From Mycetocola spongiae (lineage in GTDB: Bacteria; Actinomycetota; Actinomycetes; Actinomycetales; Microbacteriaceae), in the NCBI RefSeq assembly GCF_020424085.1, contig NZ_CP080203.1:1612001-1676000 (forward strand): a DNA stretch of 64,000 bases, written 5' to 3'. The notes beneath the pieces are model-generated. The model had not been told where the DNA came from, ran no database searches, and saw only the letters and a list, made by a program, of their open reading frames with translations. Each line of letters begins with the position of its first letter. Position 1 is the first letter of the stretch. A program made the translations under genes and the position numbers. Shown here piece by piece: positions 10,069 to 22,971 of this stretch.

Positions 10069-10165
10069 GGCCTCCCCCAGGAGGCCACCCGCACCCAACC
10101 GGTGTGCATGTTAAACACGAAAGGCCTCCCGCGGGAGGCCACCACACACCCCCTTGTGGTGTGTG
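10069..10165 (-). terminator. Secondary terminator hairpins downstream of the rrn operon
   Basis: Read on the minus strand, three hairpins follow the main terminator. One at 10143-10165 has 8-bp CA/GT arms. One at 10123-10140 is a perfect 18-bp palindrome GGCCTCCCGCGGGAGGCC followed by TTTCG. One at 10069-10086 has a 7-bp stem followed by TTTCC. The last two are close copies, each next to GTTAAAC. Confidence 0.7.
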
Positions 10166-10180
10166 TGTGTTAAATGGAAA

Positions 10181-10202
10181 AGGCCACCCTCACGGGTGGC
10201 CT
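10181..10202 (-). terminator. Main intrinsic terminator of the rrn operon
   Basis: A 9-bp stem (10181-10189 with 10194-10202) and four-base loop are followed on the minus strand by TTTTCC, about 15 bases after the 5S gene. Confidence 0.8.
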
Positions 10203-10217
10203 CTTCACGAAAATAAG

Positions 10218-10335
10218 TCCGGCGGTGTCCTACTCTCCCACAGGGTCCCCCCTGCAGTACCATCGGCGCAAAGAGTCTTAGCTTCCGGGTTCGGAATGTA
10301 ACCGGGCGTTTCCCTCTCGCTATGGCCGCCGAAAC
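10218..10335 (-). rRNA. rrf: 5S ribosomal RNA
   Basis: On the minus strand the sequence begins GTTTCGGCGGCCATAGCG and ends in the complementary CACCGCCGGAC. It contains the conserved CCGAACCCGGAAGCTAAG core of bacterial 5S rRNA. Its length of about 118 nt is normal. It is the third gene of the operon; ends are accurate to a few bases. Confidence 0.95.
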
Positions 10336-10492
10336 AAACATAGACATATCAATCACGAATCAAACAACACACCACACAAAAGTGGCTTGTTGTTTGGTTC
10401 TCGACCGTACATCGAGAACCACTCAGTGGACGCAAACATCACTCTGGACCCCAGACACCAACCTTTAAAAACTGTGTCTGAGTAATGATTAT

Positions 10493-15547
<5,055 letters not shown>

Positions 15548-15990
15548 TTATCTCCACGACTAAAAGCCGGGACATTTTATGCCGAACCCGCCCGGAATAG
15601 GACGAGAACTGCGAGTTTGAAACTGACAGAACAAATCATTACTGACTTGCTTTGTTGTTTAAATGTTTTCCAAAGGAATCTCCACCACTAAAAAGTGGCC
15701 GAGGTTTTTGGCATTTGACATTGTGCACGCTGTTGAGTTCTCAAGGATCGGATACTCCCCATTTCCACACCACAAACGGGTGCTTCTCCTAGGGGTCACG
15801 ATATACATCACCATCCACCACGAACTCGCTTCCAAAACCTAGAAGGCTTTGAGTGGGGCATCCGAAGTGAAGGATTCCCATCCTGCCACACAAACACAAC
15901 CGAAACAAGTTCAGAATATTTGGTGGGGATGATCCCCGCTTGAGGCCGACCCGCATTCCGCTTGGCCGCACCTTTGGGGTGATAGGTAAA
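15548..15990 (-). other. rrn leader region
   Basis: A non-coding interval between the 16S gene and the candidate promoter. CCTTGAGAACTCAACAGCG (minus strand, about 15728-15750) is the boxA-like/processing element seen in actinobacterial rrn leaders. The CACTTTTTAGTGGTGGAGATTCC block lies at 15680-15705. An alternative promoter TTGTTT-17-CAGGAT may lie near 15870-15910. Confidence 0.6.
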
Positions 15991-16019
15991 ACTATACGTG
16001 CGATCCACCACCTCGGCAA
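15991..16019 (-). promoter_or_regulatory. Candidate sigma-70-type promoter for the rrn operon
   Basis: On the minus strand TTGCCG (16014-16019) and TATAGT (15991-15996) are separated by exactly 17 bases and point toward the 16S gene about 440 bases away. The long leader leaves room for further promoters. Confidence 0.5.
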
Positions 16020-16185
16020 ATGGCGCCGATACCCGCGCGTGTCGATCGGATAAAACCGCGGAATTCCGCGGAAGTTGCCCGGCGCGCATCGCGCGGGAGC
16101 GCATGCGCGGCTCACGCGGCGCGGCCCGGATTTGGGTACAACGGGCCTACTCCCACGAAAAGCCGGGAGTGTCGGATACCAAGAA

Positions 16186-16234
16186 CGGCCGCCCCGCCGG
16201 AGATCCCCCGAGGGGGATATCGACGGGACGGCCG
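16186..16234 (-). terminator. Hairpin downstream of the MMPL gene
   Basis: CGGCCG arms (16186 onward and up to 16234) enclose an inner perfect hairpin ATCCCCCTCGGGGGAT. No clear T-run follows, but the position 18 bases past the MMPL stop and just upstream of the rrn promoter suits a terminator or insulator. Confidence 0.55.
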
Positions 16235-16251
16235 CGTGTGGGACCTGTCGG

Positions 16252-18678
16252 CTAGCGCTGATCCTCGATCTCGCCGAGGGACCGCGGCTCGCGCCCGCGC
16301 GCCAGCTTCGAGGGCCACCAGATCTTCGGACCGATGTCATAGGCCAGCGCCGGCACCAGGAGCGAACGCACCACGAGGGTATCCAGCAGCACACCAAACG
16401 CCACGATAAAAGCGATCTGCGCGAGGAATAGGATCGGGATCACACCGAGCGCGGCAAAGGTGGCGGCCAGCACCACACCCGCCGAGGTGATCACCCCGCC
16501 CGTCACGGAGAGCCCGCGCAGGATTCCCTGCCGGGTGCCGTGCACGAGGGATTCCTCACGCACCCGCGTCATCAGGAAGATGTTGTAATCGATTCCCAGC
16601 GCCACGAGGAAAACAAACCCATAGAGCGGCACGGCCGGATCGGCACCGGGGAAGTTAAAGACCCCGTTAAAGACCCAGGCGGACACGCCCAGCGCGGTAC
16701 CAAAGGACAGCAGCACGGTGAGGATGAGGATCAGCGGCGCGATGATCGAGCGCAGGAGGAGCATCAGGATCAGCAGGATCACCACCAATACGATCGGGAT
16801 GATCGTATTGCGATCGTGGGTCGCGGCATCGTTGCTATCGATCGCCGTGGCCGTGGCCCCGCCGATAAATACACGATCCCCCGCCGAATCCAGGCTGCCG
16901 CGCAGCTCACGCACCAGCGCATCGGCCCGCTCCGAATCGGGTTCGGCATCCAGCGTGGCCTGAAGCAGGATATTGCCCTCCGATACGGTGGGCGCGGCCG
17001 ATACCGGGGCCGCCGGGTTTCCCGGCACGGTAAAGACCGCCGCGCCATTGGCCACACTCGCGAGGGCCGTTCCCGAGGGGGAATCCGCGGAGAGCACCTG
17101 AACGCCATCCAGGCCATCGGTCTCGGAGAGCGCGGTAATGACCTCGGCCGCGCGGGATTCCGGGGTGAGAATCTGCACCGGACTTCCCGAGCCCCCGGGG
17201 AAGTGCTCCGCGAGGGCGTGCTGTCCATCGCGCGCCGGCGAATCGGTCAGCACCAGCGCGCTCTGGGCGACGCCGCTCGCGTTCAGCTGCGGAACGCCGA
17301 GGCAGGCAGCAAGCAAAACCACGGTGCACCCGATCCAGATCAGGCGCGGGCGGCGGGCAATCGTGCGGCCCAGCCGCGGCCACCAGCCGGTGGCATGCTG
17401 ACCGACCAGGACCGGGTGGGCGCTCCCAAAGGCGGTCTTGCGCGGCCAGAACGAGACCCGGCCGCAGGCCAGCAGCAGCGCCGGGAGGAAGGTCAGGGCC
17501 GAGAGCACCGAGAACGCGATGCCGATCGCGGCCACCGGGCCCAGGGCCTTATTGGAGTTCAGATCGCTAAAGAGCAGGCACAGCAGGCCCGCGATCACGG
17601 TACCGCCGGAGGCGAGGATCGGCTCGAGGCTTCCGCGCAACGCCGCCCACGTGGCATCCCAACGCAGCGGATGATCGCGCAGCGCCTCCCGATAACGCGA
17701 GACATAAAGCAGCGAATAATCGGTGGCGGCACCGATCACAAGAATAAACAGGATTCCCTGAACCTGCCCGTTCAGCAGCAGGATATCGGCCTTGGCCAGC
17801 CACCACACGGAGAGCAGCGCTGTACACAGCGCAAACATCGAGGCGGCGAGCACCAGCAGGGGCAGCAGCGGCGAGCGGTATACGATCACGAGGATCAGGA
17901 AGACCGCGGAGAGCGCCACCAGCAATAGCAGGCCATCGATGCCCTTAAAGGCTCCGCTGAGATCGGTGGTGAAGCCCGCCGGTCCGGTGATAAACGATTC
18001 CAGGCCGGAGGGAAGATCCGCGGCGATATCCGCTCGCAGCTCGGTCACGGTATCCGCGGCCGCACCCGATTCCAGGGGCACAAAGATCGTGGCGGCCTGG
18101 CCGTCCTCGGAGATCACGGGCGGGGATGCGCCCCCGGCCACCCCGGATACCGAGGCGAGGGATTCCGCCCGCTCGGCAATCAGGGAACGGTCATCGGGGG
18201 TGAGCCCGGAATCGCGCTGGAACAGGATGACGGCGGGGATGGTATCGCCCTCGCTGAAACCGGACAGGGCCTTACTGACCACGGTGGCGTCGGCGCTCGC
18301 GGGCAGATAGCTGGTCTGATCGTTGGTGGAGACCTCGGAGACCTTGCCAAAATACGGGCCGCCGATGGCGCCCCCGGCAAACCAGATGATGATGAGCACC
18401 GCGGGAAGGAAGATGCGCAGCCAGCGCGGGGCCCGACCCGGGGCACGCGCGGGGGCGGGAGGGCTCGGCGGCGCGGGCGGATCCGTGGGGGCCGGGGTCG
18501 TCGCGACGGCGGGCGTGGCGGGGCCCGGTGCCGCGGCCGAGTCGGCGCGGGCCGCGGCGATCTGCTCAGCGGTGATGATCGGAATCGCGTGGGTGGGCGT
18601 GGACCGGCCGGGTTCGCGCGTGGGATCCACCGCGTCCACGGGCTTATCCGAGGCGTGTTTTCCCAATTTTTCGCTCAC
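16252..18678 (-). CDS. MMPL-family (RND superfamily) transporter
   Basis: The 808-residue membrane protein has a Pro/Ala-rich cytoplasmic N-terminus (1-85) and then the duplicated RND layout: one helix, an extracytoplasmic domain, five helices, repeated. Proton-relay Asp-Tyr pairs are visible in GAATDYSLLYVSR (D320-Y321) and again in LGIDYNIFLMTRVREE. Such proteins export lipids or siderophores or act as drug pumps, driven by the proton gradient. Start is GTG, overlapping the nicotinamidase stop as GTGA, so the two are translationally coupled. A candidate MmpS-like lipoprotein is encoded separately at 24825-25340. Substrate unknown. Confidence 0.9.
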   Translation of the reverse strand: MSEKLGKHASDKPVDAVDPTREPGRSTPTHAIPIITAEQIAAARADSAAAPGPATPAVATTPAPTDPPAPPSPPAPARAPGRAPRWLRIFLPAVLIIIWFAGGAIGGPYFGKVSEVSTNDQTSYLPASADATVVSKALSGFSEGDTIPAVILFQRDSGLTPDDRSLIAERAESLASVSGVAGGASPPVISEDGQAATIFVPLESGAAADTVTELRADIAADLPSGLESFITGPAGFTTDLSGAFKGIDGLLLLVALSAVFLILVIVYRSPLLPLLVLAASMFALCTALLSVWWLAKADILLLNGQVQGILFILVIGAATDYSLLYVSRYREALRDHPLRWDATWAALRGSLEPILASGGTVIAGLLCLLFSDLNSNKALGPVAAIGIAFSVLSALTFLPALLLACGRVSFWPRKTAFGSAHPVLVGQHATGWWPRLGRTIARRPRLIWIGCTVVLLAACLGVPQLNASGVAQSALVLTDSPARDGQHALAEHFPGGSGSPVQILTPESRAAEVITALSETDGLDGVQVLSADSPSGTALASVANGAAVFTVPGNPAAPVSAAPTVSEGNILLQATLDAEPDSERADALVRELRGSLDSAGDRVFIGGATATAIDSNDAATHDRNTIIPIVLVVILLILMLLLRSIIAPLILILTVLLSFGTALGVSAWVFNGVFNFPGADPAVPLYGFVFLVALGIDYNIFLMTRVREESLVHGTRQGILRGLSVTGGVITSAGVVLAATFAALGVIPILFLAQIAFIVAFGVLLDTLVVRSLLVPALAYDIGPKIWWPSKLARGREPRSLGEIEDQR

Positions 18679-19286
18679 GCCGTGGCCTCGATCAGGACGC
18701 CCGCGGCCCGCAGCTCGGACAGCGCGTGACGGCTCGGCTCGGGGGCCACCCCCGCGATCAGATCGCTGAGGACTCGCACCTCCAGGCCCGCCGCGCGGGC
18801 GTCCAGGGCGGTGGCCCGGACACAGTGATCCGTGGCGATTCCCACCACGTCCACGCCGGTGATGCCTGCCTCGCGCAGATACTCGGCGATCGGAAGCGCG
18901 GGCTCCGCGGCCAGCGGGCCCGCGGCATCTCCCGGCACACCCTCAAACAGCGAATAGGCGGGGATTCCGCTGCCCTTATAGACATAGCCATCGCCCGGGG
19001 CGAGGATCAGCGCGGGATGAAACTCGGCGCCTTCGGTTCCGGCCACGCAGTGCACGGGCCACGTGGTGGTGAAATTGGGGGCCTCGCCGGGCGCGGCAAA
19101 ATGTCCGCCGTTATCGCCCTCGGCGTTATGCCAGTCGCGGGAGGCCAGGACCAGCGCATATTCCGCGCGGTGCTCCGCCAGATAGGCACTCACCCGGCGC
19201 GCCACCTCGGCGCCACCGGCCACGGCGAGCGCGCCGCCCTCGGTGAAGTCATTTTGAATATCAACGACCAATAGTGCACGTGACAT
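18675..19286 (-). CDS. pncA: Nicotinamidase (isochorismatase-like hydrolase)
   Basis: Hydrolyses nicotinamide to nicotinate for NAD salvage. The catalytic triad is visible as Asp9 (VVDIQNDF), Lys104 (YVYKGSG) and Cys155 (ATDHCVRAT). The metal site D51-W-H53 (SRDWHN) separates true nicotinamidases from other isochorismatase-family hydrolases. The 203-residue length fits. ATG at 19286 is chosen for the GGAAGGA seven bases upstream; an ATG seven codons earlier overlaps that site. Sits between dacB and the MMPL gene on the same strand; the pairing with MMPL looks positional rather than functional. Confidence 0.92.
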   Translation of the reverse strand: MSRALLVVDIQNDFTEGGALAVAGGAEVARRVSAYLAEHRAEYALVLASRDWHNAEGDNGGHFAAPGEAPNFTTTWPVHCVAGTEGAEFHPALILAPGDGYVYKGSGIPAYSLFEGVPGDAAGPLAAEPALPIAEYLREAGITGVDVVGIATDHCVRATALDARAAGLEVRVLSDLIAGVAPEPSRHALSELRAAGVLIEATA

Positions 19287-19355
19287 GGGACAGTCCTTCC
19301 GCGTCATTCCGGCCCGATAATGCCCCTCAGCCTAGTCGCCGCGGCGTGCGGGTCG

Positions 19356-20795
19356 CTAATTATTCGCGAGCGAGTTGCCGCAACGATACATCCCGGTGGC
19401 CACCGTATCGATACCCTGCCGGGCCGAGGCGGAGACCCGTCCGGTGGCATAGATCATAAAGACCAGGGTGCTCCCGTCCGCGGCATCGATCACTCCGCCG
19501 AGGGTATAGGCCTGCGTGATCGATCCGGTTTTGCCGGTGATATGTCCGCGCGCCACCGCATTGGGGCCCGTGAAACGGTTGGAATAGCCCAGCGTGCCGC
19601 TCTGCCCGGCCACCGCGAGACCATCGCGGATAAACCCGAGGTTTTGCGCGCGCTGGTTGATCTGCAGATAGAGGCTCGCAAGATAGGAGGGGGCCACGGC
19701 ATTGCCGGGGCTCATCCCCGAGGCATCAATCACCGTGAGCGCGGAGGTATCCAGGCCATAACCGGCGAGGGCCTTGGGGAAGGCCGTGCGCAGGGAGGCC
19801 AGCGTATTGCCCTCGCCGAGGGCAATCGCCACCTGGCGTCCCAGCATCTCGGCCAGCGTATTATCCGAGGGGATCAGCATGAGCGGGATCAGGGCCGAGA
19901 GCGGCGCGGAGCTCACGCTCGCCAGCTCGGTGGCCGCGGCGGGCGCGGAACCCTGCTGCACCGAGGCACCCGGGAAATAGGAGGCGAAGGCCGAGCCGGC
20001 GCGACCGATCGGGTCCTCTCCGCGCGGCGAGAGGAATACCTTGGGATCGTTGCGGTCGGCATCCACCTGGAGGGCGGTGATATGCGAGAGCCAGCCATCG
20101 CGGCGCTCGGTCGCGGGCCAGCTCGCGTCCCAGGTGGGGCCCGAGAAATAGCCGCTGTCCAAAATGATTCGGGTGACCGGGGCGGTGATTCCCGCGGCAC
20201 TGCGCGCGGCGCGGACCTTCGCGGCCAGATCATCCAGGTGGGCGGCGCCGGTATATACGGGCTCCTGCCCCGTGGGCAGCCGGGTGAGCGTGAGGTCTCC
20301 CCCGCCGACCAGGACGATGGTGCCCGGGCTATCCCCGGTGACCACCCGGGTGCTCGCGCGATAATCGGGGCCCAGCACGCTCAGCGCGGCGGCGGCCGTG
20401 AGGATCTTCATCGAGCTCGCGGTGGCGGCGGGAACATCGGGATCGCGCTCAAAAAGCACCTCGCCGGTGGTGGCGTTATAGACCTGCGCCTGGAAGGTAC
20501 CCAGCCGCGGATCCTGCGTGAGCGACTCGATCGAGCAGGTGCGGGCAAACGCGGGGATCGGGGACCCGGGCACCGTGCGCTCGGCGATGATGGGTTCGGC
20601 GCTGGGCTCGGGCGCGGGCGCGGCGGGGGCCGCGGGTCCGGCGGTCGCGGAACCGGTGATCGCGCCCGCGGTCAACACGCCGAGCGCCAGCACCCCGGCC
20701 AGAACACCCGTCAGCAGCCCGCGGTGCCGGGAGACCCATCCGGGACCCGTGTTTTCGGGGGCGGGACGGGAATCCTCGGGGCGCAATTGATCCAT
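19356..20795 (-). CDS. dacB: D-alanyl-D-alanine carboxypeptidase / PBP4 family (peptidase S13)
   Basis: A 479-residue low-molecular-weight penicillin-binding protein. After an N-terminal membrane anchor (about 25-48) and a Pro/Ala linker come the serine-acyl-enzyme motifs: SxxK as SSMK with Ser127, SDN in LIPSDNTLAE, and KTG in GKTGSI. The long insert between SxxK and SDN is typical of class C PBPs. It trims the terminal D-Ala of peptidoglycan stem peptides outside the membrane. It is the first gene of a minus-strand group with pncA and the MMPL gene. Confidence 0.93.
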   Translation of the reverse strand: MDQLRPEDSRPAPENTGPGWVSRHRGLLTGVLAGVLALGVLTAGAITGSATAGPAAPAAPAPEPSAEPIIAERTVPGSPIPAFARTCSIESLTQDPRLGTFQAQVYNATTGEVLFERDPDVPAATASSMKILTAAAALSVLGPDYRASTRVVTGDSPGTIVLVGGGDLTLTRLPTGQEPVYTGAAHLDDLAAKVRAARSAAGITAPVTRIILDSGYFSGPTWDASWPATERRDGWLSHITALQVDADRNDPKVFLSPRGEDPIGRAGSAFASYFPGASVQQGSAPAAATELASVSSAPLSALIPLMLIPSDNTLAEMLGRQVAIALGEGNTLASLRTAFPKALAGYGLDTSALTVIDASGMSPGNAVAPSYLASLYLQINQRAQNLGFIRDGLAVAGQSGTLGYSNRFTGPNAVARGHITGKTGSITQAYTLGGVIDAADGSTLVFMIYATGRVSASARQGIDTVATGMYRCGNSLANN

Positions 20796-20841
20796 ACCTG
20801 AATACTATCGGGCCTTTTCTCGCGCCACCCGGGCGGCGCAT

Positions 20842-20870
20842 TTTTGAAATCGCCACGAACACGCTAAGAT
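20842..20870 (+). promoter_or_regulatory. Candidate promoter of tRNA-Thr
   Basis: TTTTGA (20842-20847) and TAAGAT (20865-20870) are 17 bases apart, about 44 bases upstream of the mature tRNA. The -35 match is weak. Confidence 0.4.
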
Positions 20871-20913
20871 TTTTTCTTGTGCCTCATAGCCGGAAATTTT
20901 CGGCCTGATTCAC

Positions 20914-20989
20914 GCCGCCTTAGCTCAGTCGGTAGAGCGTTTCACTCGTAATGAAAAGGTCGCGAGTTCGATTCTCGCAGGCGGCTCCA
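20914..20989 (+). tRNA. tRNA-Thr (anticodon CGT)
   Basis: A full cloverleaf. The acceptor GCCGCCT pairs with AGGCGGC, the anticodon stem TTTCA/TGAAA encloses the loop CTCGTAA (anticodon 20947-20949), and the T-arm contains GTTCGATTC. CCA is encoded (20987-20989). The gene stands alone between dacB and the MerR gene. Confidence 0.97.
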
Positions 20990-20991
20990 GC

Positions 20992-21031
20992 ACATCGGCC
21001 CCTCCGGTTTTCCGGAGGGGCCGATGTTTTA
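20992..21031. terminator. Terminator after tRNA-Thr, shared with the convergent MerR gene
   Basis: A perfect 16-bp stem (20992-21007 with 21012-21027) with a TTTT loop is followed by TTTATTT. It begins two bases after the encoded CCA and ends six bases from the MerR stop. Confidence 0.9.
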
Positions 21032-21032
21032 T

Positions 21033-21863
21033 TTAGCCGGGATGGCCGGGATCCTGCCGGGTGCGGAACACCGGCCAGCCGATCTCGGTGACCCAGGCCT
21101 CCGGCTCCGGGGTATCCGCCGGGCCGGTCAGATAGGTTTCGCGCAGCGGCCCCGGAACCGCGATCTCGTGCTCGGCCACATGCGCCGCGAGCCGGGCATA
21201 GGCCTCATCCACCGCATAGTGGCTACCGCGATGAATCGTGGTACAGAGCTCCACCTCGGGAACGCGGATGGCCTCGACCCGGCCCACCGCGGGCCGCGGC
21301 GACGCACTCTCCAGCGCGAGCACGGCCCGGCCCCGGCCCGCGGTAAAAACCCTCGTATCGTAGAGCCCAATCACCGGCCCACCACTACCGATACCCAGGG
21401 CGCGCACGGTGGATACCAGCTCCGCGGTGGCACCCTGAAACCAGGCCGAGGCCGTGGCGGAGTCGAGCTGCGCGGTGATGGACATTCCACTCAGCTCCGG
21501 CGCGGTGCGCAGGGTGATCCGGGAATCGGCGGCCGGGCTTAGCAGCGCAAAAATCGAGTCGGTGGCGCGGGCCACGCGTTCCAGATCGGCGCGCAGCCGG
21601 GCAAGATGCTGCTCCAGGAGGGCGGAGCGTTTTTCCAGATCCGCCGTGCCCACGATCCGACGGATATCCTCCAGCGGCAGATCCAGATCGCGAAAGCGCT
21701 TAATCAGCAGCGCCTCCCGCAGCTGCTCCACCCCATAGCGTCGATATCCCGTGCGCTCGTCCACGGCCGAGGGAATCAGCAGGCCCAGCCGATGATAATT
21801 GCGCAGCGCCCGCACCCCCAGGTGGGTCGCGCGGGAAAAATCGCCGATGCTGAGCGTAGCCAT
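21033..21863 (-). CDS. MerR-family regulator with GyrI-like effector domain
   Basis: The 276-residue protein starts with a MerR winged helix (TLSIGDFSRATHLGVRALRNY), has a coiled-coil dimer helix (about 80-115), and ends in a GyrI-like ligand-binding domain (about 130-270, with GSHYAVDEAYARLAAHV). This is the BltR/TipA-like layout used to sense small hydrophobic compounds. ATG at 21863 fits the family start; the longer open frame upstream is unlikely. A MerR-type promoter with a 19-base spacer lies directly upstream, so the mRNA may be almost leaderless. Divergent from the SnoaL-like gene. Confidence 0.85.
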   Translation of the reverse strand: MATLSIGDFSRATHLGVRALRNYHRLGLLIPSAVDERTGYRRYGVEQLREALLIKRFRDLDLPLEDIRRIVGTADLEKRSALLEQHLARLRADLERVARATDSIFALLSPAADSRITLRTAPELSGMSITAQLDSATASAWFQGATAELVSTVRALGIGSGGPVIGLYDTRVFTAGRGRAVLALESASPRPAVGRVEAIRVPEVELCTTIHRGSHYAVDEAYARLAAHVAEHEIAVPGPLRETYLTGPADTPEPEAWVTEIGWPVFRTRQDPGHPG

Positions 21864-21869
21864 GTCTCC

Positions 21870-21900
21870 ATTCTGCGCCCTCCCCCGAGGGAGAGTTCCC
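21870..21900 (-). promoter_or_regulatory. MerR-type promoter/operator with 19-base spacer
   Basis: On the minus strand, GGGAAC (21895-21900) and CAGAAT (21870-21875) are separated by 19 bases. The spacer holds the dyad CTCCCTCGGGGGAG. An overlong spacer carrying a dyad is the hallmark of MerR-controlled promoters. The -10 lies only six bases before the ATG. Confidence 0.6.
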
Positions 21901-21984
21901 CCCCCCCGCGCCGGGGTTGTATTCGACCCCGCGGAGGGGCGCAGCCTGGAATCAGCGGGAGATTCCCGAAGAATGGAGAAAACC

Positions 21985-22344
21985 ATGACCCAGACACTCA
22001 GCCCCGTGCTGGCCGAGAATATTCGCGCCACCAACGCCCACGACCTGGAGGCACTCCTGGCCACCTTTGCCGAGGACGCCCTGATCCTGGATGACTCGCG
22101 CGAGATTATCGGCACCGGGGCGATCCGCGGATTTTTGGCGCGGGAGATCGTGGGAGACCACGTGACCTATCGGGTGACCGAGGTGGTGAACGCCCCCGGC
22201 GTGACCATTATTCGGGCCACTACCGAGGGCGATTTTGATCGCACGGGACTGCCCGATCCGGTGATCCTCACCCATTATTTCTCGGTGATCAACGGCAAAA
22301 TCAGCGCCCAGTACACAGCGCTCCTGCGCGAGAGCGAATACTAA
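21985..22344 (+). CDS. SnoaL-like / NTF2-fold protein
   Basis: A 119-residue protein with the SnoaL-like (NTF2) pattern: an N-terminal helix with NIRATNAHDLEALLATFAEDA, then strands ending in HYFSVINGKISAQYTAL. Members are small cone-fold proteins acting as isomerases, hydrolases or ligand binders; the activity here is unknown. ATG at 21985 follows TGGAG with good spacing. Divergence from the MerR-GyrI regulator suggests it is that regulator's target. Confidence 0.8.
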   Translation: MTQTLSPVLAENIRATNAHDLEALLATFAEDALILDDSREIIGTGAIRGFLAREIVGDHVTYRVTEVVNAPGVTIIRATTEGDFDRTGLPDPVILTHYFSVINGKISAQYTALLRESEY

Positions 22345-22348
22345 CCGG

Positions 22349-22861
22349 CTATTCGAAGGCCGCCGCCCCCATGCCCGCGATATACGCGGCCTGCTCCACA
22401 TGGGCCAGCGCATCGGCACAGATGCTGACGAGGCGGGCCCCGAGCGTGACCGGCGGATCCCAGGATTCGTCGATGATCGCGCCCAGGTCGGCCTCGGAGA
22501 GCGTGCCGATATACGCGGTGAGCGAGGCGATGGTGGCGGCAATATATTCCACCAGCAGGTCCGCATCATTCACCACGATGGCCCGCGCCTGCTCCGGGGT
22601 ATGGCCGTAGCCGATATCCTCCGGGCCAAGGCCCAGCCCAAAGCGGGTGGCAAAATCCTGCGCGAGCCAGACCTGTGTGGCACCCGCGAGCGGGGCCACC
22701 TGGATATCGATTTCCCGGCCTGTATGCCACAGCAGCCAGGCGATGGAATTATCGTGATGCGGATGGGCATTAAGCCGCTCGGCGGTGAGTGCGGGGCGCA
22801 GGGCCCGCGCGGTCTCGAGCGGGCGGGCGGCCAGGTCGGTGAGAATCTCAATCGCGTTCAT
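22349..22861 (-). CDS. DinB-like protein (mycothiol-dependent enzyme superfamily)
   Basis: A 170-residue, mostly helical protein. It has the DinB/maleylpyruvate-isomerase-like pattern PHHDNSIAWLLWHTGREIDIQV and a late His in ALAHVEQAAYI, which may give the metal-binding histidine set. In actinomycetes this superfamily includes mycothiol S-transferases and isomerases, but many members have no known reaction. ATG at 22861 gives the usual length; a start 24 codons further up would add an atypical tail. No strong ribosome site is seen. Convergent with the SnoaL-like gene. Confidence 0.65.
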   Translation of the reverse strand: MNAIEILTDLAARPLETARALRPALTAERLNAHPHHDNSIAWLLWHTGREIDIQVAPLAGATQVWLAQDFATRFGLGLGPEDIGYGHTPEQARAIVVNDADLLVEYIAATIASLTAYIGTLSEADLGAIIDESWDPPVTLGARLVSICADALAHVEQAAYIAGMGAAAFE

Positions 22862-22971
22862 AGCGCCAGGATAAACCCCACCCCCGATATTCGGAGGGGT
22901 TCGGGCGTCGCCCGCACGGTGCAGTTGGTACATTCGATATCAGCGCACTTCCCGGACAGAGACGAGAACGC

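Noticed and set aside
15789-16397. Minus-strand frames upstream of 16S, including one with VVDRTYSFTYHPKGAAKRN
   Set aside because: They cover the rrn leader and promoter, overlap the MMPL gene in another frame, lack a ribosome site and match no family I know.
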